From Clostridium hydrogenum (lineage in GTDB: Bacteria > Bacillota > Clostridia > Clostridiales > Clostridiaceae): a DNA stretch of 64,000 nt. The stretch lies in the NCBI RefSeq assembly GCF_021432385.1, contig NZ_JAEACT010000002.1, forward strand, positions 2,469,501 through 2,533,500. Reading direction: 5' to 3'. Under the pieces are notes generated by a model. The model saw only the letters and a list, made by a program, of their open reading frames with translations, was not told where the DNA came from and searched no databases. The position numbers and the translations under genes were made by a program. Below, piece by piece: positions 63,930 through 64,000 of this stretch. Position 1 is the first letter of the stretch. The number at the start of each line of letters is the position of its first letter.

Positions 63930-64000
63930 ATACTTTCTATTCCAACTTGATATTTGCAAGTGGTTTGAAGTTGCATCATATTAGCAAATTATAAACGAGC

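Overview
The window is very AT-rich with short intergenic gaps, strong AGGAGG-type ribosome sites, frequent TTG/GTG starts and typical Firmicutes families (type III glutamine synthetase, PyrR-type attenuation, HxlR regulator, spore-coat-like proteins, pullulanase, butyrate/lactate genes with EtfAB). This points to a Clostridium sensu stricto. The run glnN ... ligA-pcrA ... pulA-pgi ... amylase-recQ recalls the C. acetobutylicum group from memory; this is an inference, not a database result.

Layout. 1-2530: pyrimidine operon pyrB-pyrI-pyrC behind a PyrR-type attenuator. 3-8 kb: DedA membrane protein, a flavodoxin/ferredoxin pair and glnN. 8-12.3 kb: a PP2C phosphatase, a PII-like protein with an unusual T-loop and a tail-anchored Ser/Thr kinase, then an amino-acid permease. 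12.5-14.4 kb: birA and two small genes. 14.6-18.1 kb: 32 tRNA genes on the minus strand, built from three copies of one nine-gene block, with two matching promoters and two terminators. 18.2-33 kb: housekeeping genes (metallophosphoesterase, rdgB, AIR-synthase-like protein, an orphan peptide-binding lipoprotein, ligA, pcrA, yerC, pseudouridine synthase, transglycosylase, triple-tyrosine-repeat protein). 33-45 kb: starch/glycogen genes (pullulanase, GH13 amylase), pgi, coat-like genes, a tandemly duplicated orphan permease and recQ. 45.5-49.8 kb: drug-efflux MFS, HxlR regulator, nitroreductase, aldo-keto reductase and a small membrane protein. 49.9-56.4 kb: an accessory island with a decayed gene, a three-gene DUF262 / AAA-ATPase / RelE-like-tail cassette and a divergent two-gene unit of a double-HEPN protein and a zinc-ribbon protein. 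56.4-62.9 kb: lactate operon etfB-etfA-lctP-D-LDH-acyl-CoA dehydrogenase with a GntR/LldR-type operator at its promoter. 63.1-63.9 kb: a DEDDh exonuclease.

Several families of short non-coding repeats are scattered through the gaps: a ~104-bp element with terminal inverted repeats (family A), a ~50-bp hairpin (family B), a 190-280-bp element with tandem-repeat ends (family C), and near-perfect palindromes of about 190 and 300 bp (family D). Some supply stop codons or terminators to genes, and one lies inside the lactate operon.

The best candidates for an undescribed system are the two adjacent cassettes at 50.9-56.3 kb and the PP2C-PII-kinase cluster at 8.1-10.4 kb. All functions are inferred from motifs read by eye; no search was run.
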